This document shows positions 1 through 4,938 of a stretch of 5,484 nucleotides of DNA, piece by piece. Numbering within the stretch: position 1 is the stretch's first letter; each line of letters starts with the position of its first letter. The notes beneath the pieces were generated by a model. The model did no database searches. It saw only the letters and a program-made list of their open reading frames with translations, and was not told the origin of the DNA. This stretch comes from Desulfobacteraceae bacterium (GTDB taxonomy: Bacteria; Desulfobacterota; Desulfobacteria; Desulfobacterales; SURF-7): assembly GCA_030619585.1 (NCBI GenBank), contig JAUXBD010000131.1, positions 1-5,484 on the forward strand, written 5' to 3'. A program made the translations under genes and the position numbers.

Positions 1-646
1 CTTTAAAATAATCTTCCGGATCTGGCAGGTTGAAAATGGTTAATAGATTATTGAAAGTTGACGGGCTGGTGAAAATAAACATGTCCGGTTTGTTTTTCAG
101 TATCTTTTCAGCTTTTTCCTTTGTTTCAGAATCATCAGGTATAATTGTGTCATACACCGGAACACATGTAACAGTCGCACCATATTGGCCGAGTTTTTCG
201 GGAAGATCGTCTCTGGCTATGGCAGAACGGGGTATAAAAATATTTTTGTTTATCAAGTCGGTTTTGCTCAACTCGTTGGAAACACCCTTTGCACTAAAAT
301 CAGTCGGGACAATATGAACCGGGATATTGTGGTATCTACAAGCCAGCGCTGTCTTTTCTCCCAAAGCCACAACCATGATGGAATCGAAATTCAGATGGGT
401 CTGAATTTGATTCATCCGAATGATAAAATTTTTAACAGCATTGCTCGAAGTGAAAATGATATAATCAAAACTGCTAAATTTCCGGACGCACCTGTCAAAC
501 TCCTGATAATTCTTGAGAGGTACAATTTTAATTGTCGGAAAAGATATAACAGTTGCACCATTTTTTTCCAATTCCACAACAGCTTCTTTTGATTGGTTGG
601 TACTTCTGGTTAAAACCACAACCTTATTTTTCAGAGCTCCATTCAA
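1..646 (-). CDS. hemD: Uroporphyrinogen-III synthase (HemD), 3' end missing
   Basis: The enzyme cyclises hydroxymethylbilane with inversion of ring D to give uroporphyrinogen III, in the cytoplasm. I translated the minus strand by hand: 215 codons are open to the window edge, out of roughly 250 usual for the domain. Visible HemD features are an N-terminal strand VVVLTRS (residues 9-15), FPTIKIVP (36-43), DYIIFTSSNAV (61-71), a second-half strand IFIPRSAIARDDLPEKL (136-152), the GATVTCVPVYDT stretch (156-167) and a later FIFTSPST (190-197). The start is TTG at 646-644, preceded 8 bases upstream by AAGGA. An in-frame TGA lies just before it, and no in-frame ATG fits. It begins 11 bases after the hemC stop, so the two are almost certainly one operon. 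It is a stand-alone HemD at its N-terminus, not the C-terminal half of a CobA-HemD fusion. A fusion at the unseen C-terminus cannot be excluded. Confidence 0.9.
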   Translation of the reverse strand, partial: MNGALKNKVVVLTRSTNQSKEAVVELEKNGATVISFPTIKIVPLKNYQEFDRCVRKFSSFDYIIFTSSNAVKNFIIRMNQIQTHLNFDSIMVVALGEKTALACRYHNIPVHIVPTDFSAKGVSNELSKTDLINKNIFIPRSAIARDDLPEKLGQYGATVTCVPVYDTIIPDDSETKEKAEKILKNKPDMFIFTSPSTFNNLLTIFNLPDPEDYFK

Positions 647-657
647 ATATCAAATCC

Positions 658-1596
658 TTATCGTCCTCTATATATCTCATCGAGTATGCTTCTGGCCCCT
701 GCTTTTAAAAGGTCATCTGCCAATGCTTTTCCGATTTTTTCAGGGTACTTTTTGCTTCCCCTAACCTTCTTTTTAAATATGATACGTCCATCAAGAGAGC
801 CAACCATTGCACAAAGATATAGACCGTTTGATTTAACTTGGGCATATGCACCTATTGGAACCTGACAACCTCCCTGAAGTGATTTTAGCAGGGAACGTTC
901 GGCTGACACAGCTATAAATGTGTTTTCATCATGAACCGATTGAATTATTTCATCAGCAAACCGGTTGTCTTCTTTAATCTCTATTCCCAACGCTCCCTGT
1001 CCTACGGCAGGAAGTATCTCATCCACTGTGATATATGAAGAGATATGTTTATGCAGTTTCAATCGTTCAACGCCCGCTCGAGCAAGGATTATGGCATCCC
1101 AATCAGAAGTCAAAAGTTTTTCAATTCGGGTAAGAACATTTCCGCGCAGATCTACTATGTTTATATCCGGTCGAATATGTTGAAGCTGAGATCTTCTTCT
1201 AAGTGATCCTGTGGCCACAACTGCGTCCAAAGGCAATGTTTGAATTGTAACGCCGGGTTTTTTGGCGATAAGCACATCTTCAACTTCATGGCGTTTTGTA
1301 ACAGCTGCAAGCTTTAAGCCGTCAGGGATATGAGTCTCCAGGTCCTTCAGGCTATGAACTGCAATATCAATATTACCGTTTAATAATTCCTGCTCAAGCT
1401 CTTTTGTAAACAATCCTTTATCACCTATTTTAGAAAGAGCAACATCGAGAATCTTATCGCCTTTAGTCTTGATGTGCTTAATAGTAATGTTTAGATTTTT
1501 AAAGCGCTTTTCAAGTTCAGATTTAATAAAAGTGGATTGCCATAATGCCAAAGTGCTTGCGCGTGAACCTATAATCAATTGATTTTTCATTTCCAT
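658..1596 (-). CDS. hemC: Hydroxymethylbilane synthase (porphobilinogen deaminase)
   Basis: The enzyme polymerises four porphobilinogens into linear hydroxymethylbilane, using a covalently attached dipyrromethane cofactor; it is cytoplasmic. Numbering from the ATG at 1596 gives 312 residues, normal for the family. Visible motifs are IGSRASTLALWQS near residues 9-21, the IKTKGDKI loop (42-49), KGLFTKELE (60-68), VHSLKD with the catalytic Asp at about residue 85, GSLRRRSQL (130-138) with the substrate-binding arginines, DLRGNV (149-154), LPAVGQGALGIE (195-206) and LQGGCQVPIGAYA (240-252), whose Cys at about 244 anchors the cofactor. After VHSLKD the chain reads LETHIP, where many homologues have a proline in place of this Glu. 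The start is ambiguous: TTG 1599, ATG 1596 and ATG 1590 are all in frame, and the last gives the family-like N-terminus MKNQLIIGSR. Upstream GATGG is a weak ribosome binding site. It is followed by hemD. Confidence 0.96.
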   Translation of the reverse strand: MEMKNQLIIGSRASTLALWQSTFIKSELEKRFKNLNITIKHIKTKGDKILDVALSKIGDKGLFTKELEQELLNGNIDIAVHSLKDLETHIPDGLKLAAVTKRHEVEDVLIAKKPGVTIQTLPLDAVVATGSLRRRSQLQHIRPDINIVDLRGNVLTRIEKLLTSDWDAIILARAGVERLKLHKHISSYITVDEILPAVGQGALGIEIKEDNRFADEIIQSVHDENTFIAVSAERSLLKSLQGGCQVPIGAYAQVKSNGLYLCAMVGSLDGRIIFKKKVRGSKKYPEKIGKALADDLLKAGARSILDEIYRGR

Positions 1597-1875
1597 CAAA
1601 CCATCATAATAATTTAATTAATTCTCATATTTAACTATCAGCAAATACCATGCAGTGTCTGACTTTGTCCAGTCCTATTTGCATTCTTTACAATGCGGGA
1701 CGAAAGTTATAGGATTCTGTAATTTTATAAAGATTGTGGGGTGAATTCCGGTTAAAAACATATATTTAAAGGGGCCCCTGTAGTGGGATCTACGCTTGGC
1801 TCCGACAGTTGAAAATGCTTAATTTTACAAGATACTTTAACCACGCCATATCTGGATTTAGAAACCATTTCACAC

Positions 1876-1904
1876 TTGAGCATTTGGGTTTTGGAATATA
1901 TAAT
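1876..1904 (+). promoter_or_regulatory. Sigma70-type promoter for the phosphodiesterase gene
   Basis: TTGAGC at 1876-1881 matches four of six bases of the -35 consensus. A 17-base spacer follows, then a perfect TATAAT at 1899-1904. Transcription would start near 1911, leaving a leader of about 36 bases before the ATG at 1947. This is a sequence match only. Confidence 0.55.
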
Positions 1905-1936
1905 TGATTTTAAATGAAAATTTAATGACAATTATT

Positions 1937-1940
1937 AGGA
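1937..1940 (+). promoter_or_regulatory. Ribosome binding site of the phosphodiesterase gene
   Basis: AGGA lies 6 bases before the ATG at 1947. It supports that start over any other in-frame codon. Confidence 0.6.
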
Positions 1941-1946
1941 TACAAT

Positions 1947-2417
1947 ATGGATAAAGAAAATAAAATTGCGGTAATCTCAGACACACATGGTCTTATAAGA
2001 TCTTCAGCAGGGAAATATCTTAAAGATGTTGACATGTTAATTCATGCCGGAGATGTTGATGAGCCTGGAATATTGGAGGATCTCAAAAAGATTGCACCGG
2101 TTGTTGCTGTACGGGGGAATATGGACACTGGTGCGTGGGCAGAAAAGTTGCCGAAATTTGAGATTGTAGAGATAGATAGTGTTTCTTTATATGTGCGCCA
2201 TAATATAGATACGCTTGACCTTGATCCGGAAACTGCCGGCATCAAAGTTGTGATTAGTGGCCATACCCATCAGCCATCTGTTATAAAAAAGAACGGCGTG
2301 TTATTCCTGAATCCCGGAAGTGTCGGGCCGCGTAGATATGATTACCCAATTTCCATGGCAATACTTTGCATTAAAAATGGTCTTGTAAATGTTGAACTGA
2401 TAGAGCTTGATGAGTGA
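1947..2417 (+). CDS. YfcE/MJ0936-type metallophosphodiesterase
   Basis: This is a compact calcineurin-like phosphoesterase of 156 residues, the usual size for the small YfcE/MJ0936 family, which uses two divalent metal ions. The metal-ligand motifs appear in order: SDTHG (Asp12, His14), HAGD (Asp36), RGNMD (Asn58), the VRHNIDTLDLDP segment with His85 where the family usually has its single His ligand, and SGHTHQP (His106, His108). LNPGSVGPRR (121-130) is the characteristic C-terminal loop of this family. No signal peptide or membrane segment is seen, so it is cytoplasmic. Family members hydrolyse phosphodiesters in vitro, but the natural substrate is usually unknown. It appears monocistronic: its own promoter lies upstream, and a 680-base spacer follows. 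It has no evident functional link to the flanking tetrapyrrole or metal-transport genes. Confidence 0.92.
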   Translation: MDKENKIAVISDTHGLIRSSAGKYLKDVDMLIHAGDVDEPGILEDLKKIAPVVAVRGNMDTGAWAEKLPKFEIVEIDSVSLYVRHNIDTLDLDPETAGIKVVISGHTHQPSVIKKNGVLFLNPGSVGPRRYDYPISMAILCIKNGLVNVELIELDE

Positions 2418-2450
2418 AGCTTATATTTATAAATGCAAAAATGATATAGC

Positions 2451-2480
2451 CGCAAAAAGGCGCAAAAAGGAGCAAAACAG
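2451..2480 (+). repeat. Tandem A-rich decamer repeat
   Basis: CGCAAAAAGG occurs twice head to tail (2451-2460 and 2461-2470). It is followed by the degenerate copy AGCAAAACAG (2471-2480). It is non-coding and has no assigned role. Confidence 0.7.
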
Positions 2481-2565
2481 AAATTCCTTCAATCCCTAAA
2501 TTCTTAAATTCCTCATCCCCTAATTGCCCTATATGCGGTTACCCTGGTTGTTGCATTTTTTTGCA

Positions 2566-2594
2566 TTGACATGTATTGCCGGGTGCTATACGGT
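2566..2594 (+). promoter_or_regulatory. Weak promoter-like pair in the spacer
   Basis: A perfect TTGACA (2566-2571) is followed after 17 bases by TACGGT (2589-2594), which matches only three of six -10 positions. A transcript from here would begin near 2600 and could end at the T-run after the 2672-2720 hairpin, giving an RNA of about 125 bases. The poor -10 box keeps confidence low. Confidence 0.2.
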
Positions 2595-2598
2595 CGAT

Positions 2599-2623
2599 AA
2601 AAAAAGGCGGACAAGAAGCCCGC
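2599..2623 (-). terminator. Intrinsic terminator on the minus strand
   Basis: Read on the minus strand, GCGGGC (2623-2618), loop TTCTT and GTCCGC (2612-2607) form a six-pair stem with one G-T wobble. CC and then seven T (2605-2599) follow. The plus-strand reading has no T-run, so the terminator is directional. No recognised minus-strand gene lies upstream of it. The only candidate is the small ORF at 2736-2831. Confidence 0.6.
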
Positions 2624-2671
2624 TTCAACAAAATATTTAATATAATTAAATTTTACTTATATCTAAAATAC

Positions 2672-2724
2672 AAACCACGAAGGTAACCGGTGCCGGAAAG
2701 GCACAGATATCTCGTGGTTTTTTT
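2672..2724 (+). terminator. Nested hairpin followed by a T-run
   Basis: AAACCACGA (2672-2680) is perfectly complementary to TCGTGGTTT (2712-2720). T continues to 2724, for seven T in all. Inside lies a second perfect stem, GTGCC/GGCAC, around GGAAA (2690-2704). The unpaired bases between the stems are AGGTAACCG on the left and AGATATC on the right. The outer stem plus T-run resembles an intrinsic terminator, but the large internal loop is atypical and could be a small structured RNA or an attenuator. On the minus strand the stem is followed by a poorer T-run. Confidence 0.45.
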
Positions 2725-2735
2725 GTTTTGAAGGA

Positions 2736-2831
2736 TTATGAGAAATGCAGGTAAAGTTTATTAGCGGCGGAGACAGTGGTAAGGCCGGTGTCAAAGGTGG
2801 GAATTGCAGAATAATTCGTCTGTTCTGACAT
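2736..2831 (-). CDS. Possible 31-residue small protein
   Basis: The minus strand reads ATG at 2831-2829 and stops at TAA (2738-2736), coding 31 residues beginning MSEQTNYSAIPTFDTG and ending ANKLYLHFS. The start is preceded by purine-rich GAGGAAAGGAAGA, giving Shine-Dalgarno-like matches at two spacings, which is better than most genes here. The peptide is hydrophilic to mixed, with no signal peptide, no membrane helix and no Cys. I do not recognise it. A minus-strand terminator lies about 113 bases past its stop, so a short transcription unit is conceivable. The inverted repeat AGCGGC/GCCGCT brackets most of the ORF. An ORF this short can occur by chance, and it could also be a remnant. Confidence 0.22.
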   Translation of the reverse strand: MSEQTNYSAIPTFDTGLTTVSAANKLYLHFS

Positions 2832-2925
2832 TCTTCCTTTCCTCTATTCTGCCGCTGATTTTTTGTTACAGACTTCTGCCATCAACAGAGCAGCAAGGGA
2901 TAAGACAACAGAATGAACATTTTTT

Positions 2926-3003
2926 GTCATTCCGGTGAAAACCGGAATCCAGGCTTTTCAATTAGCTACAGATGAGCTGGACTCCGGTTTTCACCGGAGT
3001 GAC
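2926..3003. repeat. REP-like twin hairpin (inverted repeat, 27-base arms)
   Basis: The left arm starts GTCATTCCGG (2926-2952). The right arm starts CTGGACTCCGG (2977-3003). They are inverted copies matching at 25 of 27 positions, separated by 24 AT-rich bases. Each arm is also a hairpin by itself: ATTCCGGT-GAAA-ACCGGAAT on the left and ACTCCGGT-TTTC-ACCGGAGT on the right, eight pairs with a four-base loop each. The layout is that of a paired repetitive extragenic palindrome, and the GTCATTCC...GGAAT core recalls dispersed extragenic repeats of many proteobacteria. It lies in the spacer about 100 bases before cbiM. Confidence 0.8.
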
Positions 3004-3088
3004 GACTTTTTAAGAGATCATTAATATTTGATTTTTTTAAAAGATGAAAGTTTACAGCTTCATTTCAAATTTCCGGTTCACCCGGGTT

Positions 3089-3092
3089 AGGA
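3089..3092 (+). promoter_or_regulatory. Ribosome binding site of cbiM
   Basis: AGGA is 7 bases before the ATG at 3100. This fixes the start at Met-His, which matters because the N-terminal Met-His is part of the metal site in this family. Confidence 0.65.
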
Positions 3093-3099
3093 TGTTATC

Positions 3100-3702
3100 A
3101 TGCACATCTCTGAAGGTGTTTTATCAGGGCCTGTTTTTCTGACCGGCGGTGCGCTTGCTGCTGTTGGAACTGCGGTGGGTCTGAAAAAAATGGATTATGA
3201 CCGGATAGCACAGGTGGGAATTCTGGCATCTGCTTTTTTTGTGGCATCTTTGGTTCATGTGAATATCGGTCCTTCAAGCGTTCACCTTATTCTTAACGGA
3301 ATTGTCGGCCTTATGCTTGGCTGGGCTGCTTTCCCTGCAATCCTTGTGGCCCTTACACTCCAGGCCGTTTTTTTTCAGTACGGAGGGATTACAGCGCTTG
3401 GTATAAATACGTTAATAATGGCTTTTCCGGCAGTTGTGTGTTTTTATCTCTTTGGCCCGTTGATTAAAAAAAAGCATTTTATTGCTATGGCGGCATCGTT
3501 TGCCTGCGGATTTTTTTCTGTTCTTTTTTCCGCAGTTATGCTTGGAGGGGCTCTGATCTTCACCCAGGAAAATTTGCAGGAAGTTTCTTTTCTGGTGGTT
3601 ATGGCAAACCTTCCGGTAATGATTATTGATGGTATTATCACAGCTTTTTGTGTAGCTTTTCTTAAAAAGGTTCATCCCGAGATACTGTACGGTTTTAGAT
3701 AA
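3100..3702 (+). CDS. cbiM: ECF cobalt/nickel transporter, substrate-binding membrane subunit CbiM
   Basis: This is the S-component of a group I ECF transporter, in the inner membrane, which selects Co2+ or Ni2+ for uptake powered by CbiO through CbiQ. It has 200 residues, in the family range. The N-terminus MHISEGVLSGP is the hallmark: in characterised CbiM/NikM proteins the free amino group of Met1 and His2 ligate the metal. His53 and His62 in LVHVNIGPSSVHLILNG are the likely further ligands. Several hydrophobic helices follow (roughly 12-28, 38-54, 62-78, 80-95, 100-120, 127-155, 163-187), and the C-terminus is short and charged. It is the first gene of the cluster, 30 bases ahead of the auxiliary gene's start. 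Cobalt versus nickel cannot be decided from the sequence. No B12 riboswitch or clear NikR site is visible upstream. Confidence 0.92.
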   Translation: MHISEGVLSGPVFLTGGALAAVGTAVGLKKMDYDRIAQVGILASAFFVASLVHVNIGPSSVHLILNGIVGLMLGWAAFPAILVALTLQAVFFQYGGITALGINTLIMAFPAVVCFYLFGPLIKKKHFIAMAASFACGFFSVLFSAVMLGGALIFTQENLQEVSFLVVMANLPVMIIDGIITAFCVAFLKKVHPEILYGFR

Positions 3703-3713
3703 GATTTGCTTAG

Positions 3714-3730
3714 AAAAAAAAGGGGGGGGG
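3714..3730 (+). repeat. A8-G9 homopolymer tract in the ribosome binding site
   Basis: Eight A (3714-3721) run into nine G (3722-3730), ending two bases before the ATG at 3733. The A-to-G junction (AAAAGGGG) supplies the Shine-Dalgarno match. A change in G number would alter its distance from the start codon. Confidence 0.85.
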
Positions 3731-3732
3731 AA

Positions 3733-3918
3733 ATGAGATTATTTTTCACAGCCCATGGTCGTGCAAGCAAGATTCTGTTTTTAGAGGTAACGGCATTAAT
3801 GATTGCCATTGTTTTTTTTGCCGAGGTTGCTTTTGCCCATAAAATACATATTTATGTCTGGGTTAAGGGAGATACTGTTTATACACAAAGCTATGCCTGT
3901 TCCCACAAGACAGAATAA
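3733..3918 (+). pseudogene. NikL/CbiL-like auxiliary transport component, N-terminal fragment
   Basis: This piece has 61 residues. From the ATG at 3733 it has a basic start, a hydrophobic core (about 16-30) and a signal-peptidase-like AFA site followed by HKIHIYVWVKGDTVYTQSY, so the exported mature chain would begin with His. The motif AHK-V-W/Y-V-GDTVY is what I associate with the signal-peptide-bearing NikL/CbiL-like protein encoded between the M and Q genes in many deltaproteobacterial metal ECF operons; that assignment is from memory of the family. The frame ends at TAA 3916-3918 shortly after this motif, where the family normally continues into a beta-rich periplasmic domain. The family's C-terminal half lies just downstream in another frame (3944-4162). 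I read the two as one broken gene with an internal deletion and a frame change. A functional short exported peptide is less likely. Confidence 0.7.
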
Positions 3919-3943
3919 AGTTCAAAAACGGGAAGCAGTTGTT

Positions 3944-4162
3944 ATGGTAAATCATTTGCAATCACCCTGCCTGAGTTCAGAAGAGTTGAAGAAAGTTGTG
4001 GAAAGAGTGGTGGATAAAAAGATGCAAGAAACAGTGGCAAAGTTTGATAATGCATTGAAAGATAGTGAACCCACGGTCACCGATATACTTGGCGGTATAG
4101 GCTATATCCTGGGGCTTGTGGGCATTGGCGCATATTTTAATTATCGCAGGAAAAAGGAGTGA
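3944..4162 (+). pseudogene. NikL/CbiL-like auxiliary transport component, C-terminal membrane-anchor fragment
   Basis: This piece has 72 residues if it begins at the ATG at 3944, which has GGGAAG about 8 bases upstream. The frame itself is open from before 3803. It holds an amphipathic charged helix (SSEELKKVVERVVDKKMQETVAKF, in part) and then TDILGGIGYILGLVGIGAYF, a glycine-rich membrane helix, ending in the basic tail NYRRKKE. This C-terminal pattern is typical of the NikL/CbiL-like component, where the helix lies outside the membrane and the basic tail inside. Without the signal peptide of the upstream fragment the tail would tend to end up on the wrong side, arguing that this was once fused to the 3733-3918 piece. 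It overlaps the alternative GTG start of cbiQ by four bases. It could still be expressed as a separate small protein. Confidence 0.65.
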
Positions 4163-4168
4163 CCCTTG

Positions 4169-4189
4169 ATGGGATATTTAACGTCATGA
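4169..4189 (+). other. Six-codon mini-ORF ahead of cbiQ
   Basis: AAGGAG (4154-4159), the best Shine-Dalgarno match in the operon, sits 9 bases before an ATG at 4169 that opens the frame MGYLTS and stops at TGA 4187-4189. That stop overlaps the likely cbiQ start (4186-4188) as ATGA. It could couple translation into cbiQ, or be chance. Confidence 0.2.
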
Positions 4190-4935
4190 TTTATGAACCG
4201 TTTGCATTTGGTAGATCCTGGGTTCATAGCCTTGACCCGAGATTCAGGGTCGTTTTTGCAACAGTGTATTCCTTTACCGTGGCTCTTTTAAATCAGTTTC
4301 CTTCACTGCTATTTGCCCTTGCTTTTTCATTGGTTCTAGCTCTGATGGCAAGGCTAAACGTGCGTGACGTTTCCAAGCGCCTTTTTGTTGTTTTCCTCTT
4401 TTTACTTCTCATTTGGGTTGTGCTGCCATTTACATTTGAGGGTGAGGCAGTTTACAGTTTCGGCACCCTTGCCATTACCAAACCCGGTTTGGTTTTTTCA
4501 GCGCAGATTACTATAAAATCCATATCTATTTTACTTGCGTTTATGGCCACAATCGCCACAATGACCACTGTGACACTGGGACGTGCTTTAAACCGTCTGC
4601 ATATTCCTGGAAAACTTGTCCACCTGCTTATGATAACCTACAGGTATATTTTTGTAATTGAACAGGAATACCAGCGCCTTTGGACAGCAATAAAGATCCG
4701 GGGCTTTCGGCCGAAAACCAATTTGCATTCGTATAAGACATATGCTTATTTGATCGGGATGCTGTTTGTACGGGCTTCAATAAGGGCGGAACGTGTATCC
4801 CAGGCAATGCGGTGCCGTGGATTCAAAGGCCGGTTTTACAGTCTCGGCAGTTTTCCTCCATCAAGTCGAAACTGGGTTTTTTCAGCACTTATGGCATCTG
4901 TAATATCGTTACTGATTATTCTGGAGATTAGTTAA
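4186..4935 (+). CDS. cbiQ: ECF cobalt/nickel transporter, transmembrane coupling subunit CbiQ
   Basis: This is the T-component of the ECF transporter. It is an inner-membrane protein that links the ATPase to CbiM and transmits the motion driven by ATP hydrolysis. From the ATG at 4186 it has 249 residues and begins MIYEPFAFGRSWVHSLDPR, the usual N-terminus of the family. Hydrophobic helices lie at about 21-36, 40-55, 66-82, 105-126 and 228-247. The two coupling motifs that contact the ATPase are present: AIKIRGFRP (Ala168, Arg172, Gly173) and AMRCRGFKG (Ala207, Arg211, Gly212). YRYIFVIEQEYQRL precedes the first. An upstream GTG at 4159, overlapping the previous stop as GTGA and with AGGA 7 bases before it, would add nine residues. 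I prefer 4186 on family resemblance. The cbiO start follows after 3 bases. Confidence 0.94.
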   Translation: MIYEPFAFGRSWVHSLDPRFRVVFATVYSFTVALLNQFPSLLFALAFSLVLALMARLNVRDVSKRLFVVFLFLLLIWVVLPFTFEGEAVYSFGTLAITKPGLVFSAQITIKSISILLAFMATIATMTTVTLGRALNRLHIPGKLVHLLMITYRYIFVIEQEYQRLWTAIKIRGFRPKTNLHSYKTYAYLIGMLFVRASIRAERVSQAMRCRGFKGRFYSLGSFPPSSRNWVFSALMASVISLLIILEIS

Positions 4936-4938
4936 GAT

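Larger units (their letters stand above)
1600..1946. other. Divergent intergenic spacer between hemC and the phosphodiesterase gene
   Basis: No coding frame of useful length is visible on either strand. It must contain the leftward promoter of hemC and the rightward promoter of the phosphodiesterase gene. I can propose only the latter, at 1876-1904. A small structured patch sits at 1770-1808: the perfect palindrome AGGGGCCCCT (1770-1779), then GTAG/CTAC around a six-base loop (1780-1793), then ACAG (1805-1808), which could pair with CTGT at 1778-1781. I do not recognise it as a known RNA family. Confidence 0.6.
2418..3099. other. Long intergenic region rich in hairpins and repeats
   Basis: No long open frame is seen here. 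In order it holds tandem A-rich decamers (2451-2480), an AT-rich tract with loosely repeated aattcct/aaattctt words (about 2482-2520), a weak promoter-like pair (2566-2594), a minus-strand terminator (2599-2623), a nested hairpin with a T-run (2672-2724), a possible 31-codon minus-strand ORF (2736-2831) bracketed by AGCGGC/GCCGCT, a REP-like twin hairpin (2926-3003), and an AT-rich lead-in to cbiM with the palindrome ACCCGGGT (3080-3087). I found no convincing promoter for cbiM. I also found no B12-box sequence that would mark a cobalamin riboswitch. Confidence 0.7.

Noticed and set aside
30..592. Plus-strand open frames across bases 30-592
   Set aside because: They lie antisense to hemD, whose minus-strand translation carries recognisable family motifs throughout. 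The plus-strand proteins show no domain.
965..1183. Plus-strand frame inside hemC
   Set aside because: Antisense shadow of a well-supported gene, with no ribosome binding site or motif.
2763..2866. Plus-strand terminator from AGCGGC (2764) to GCCGCT followed by ATTTTTT
   Set aside because: The loop would be about 80 bases, too long for a normal intrinsic terminator. The inverted repeat is recorded only as bracketing the small ORF.
2740..2870. Cobalamin riboswitch upstream of cbiM
   Set aside because: Fragments such as ACAGTGG and GCCGGTG drew attention, but no B12 box or ordered core of the class is present and the pairing does not fit.
2840..2900. Sigma54 promoter for the small minus-strand ORF
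   Set aside because: TGGCAG is followed at the right distance by TGTA, lacking the essential GC of the -12 element.
2926..3003. CRISPR repeat pair
   Set aside because: Only two copies, in inverted rather than direct orientation. This is a REP-like palindrome pair.
3412..3675. Minus-strand frames inside cbiM
   Set aside because: Antisense to a clear CbiM. The Lys/Asn/His-rich translations are those expected from reading hydrophobic codons backwards.
3812..3819. T8 run as a programmed frameshift site joining the two NikL/CbiL-like fragments
   Set aside because: It lies upstream of the signal-peptide cleavage site and the HKIHIYVW motif, which are in the first frame. A shift here would lose them, so the frame change must lie later, after about 3890.
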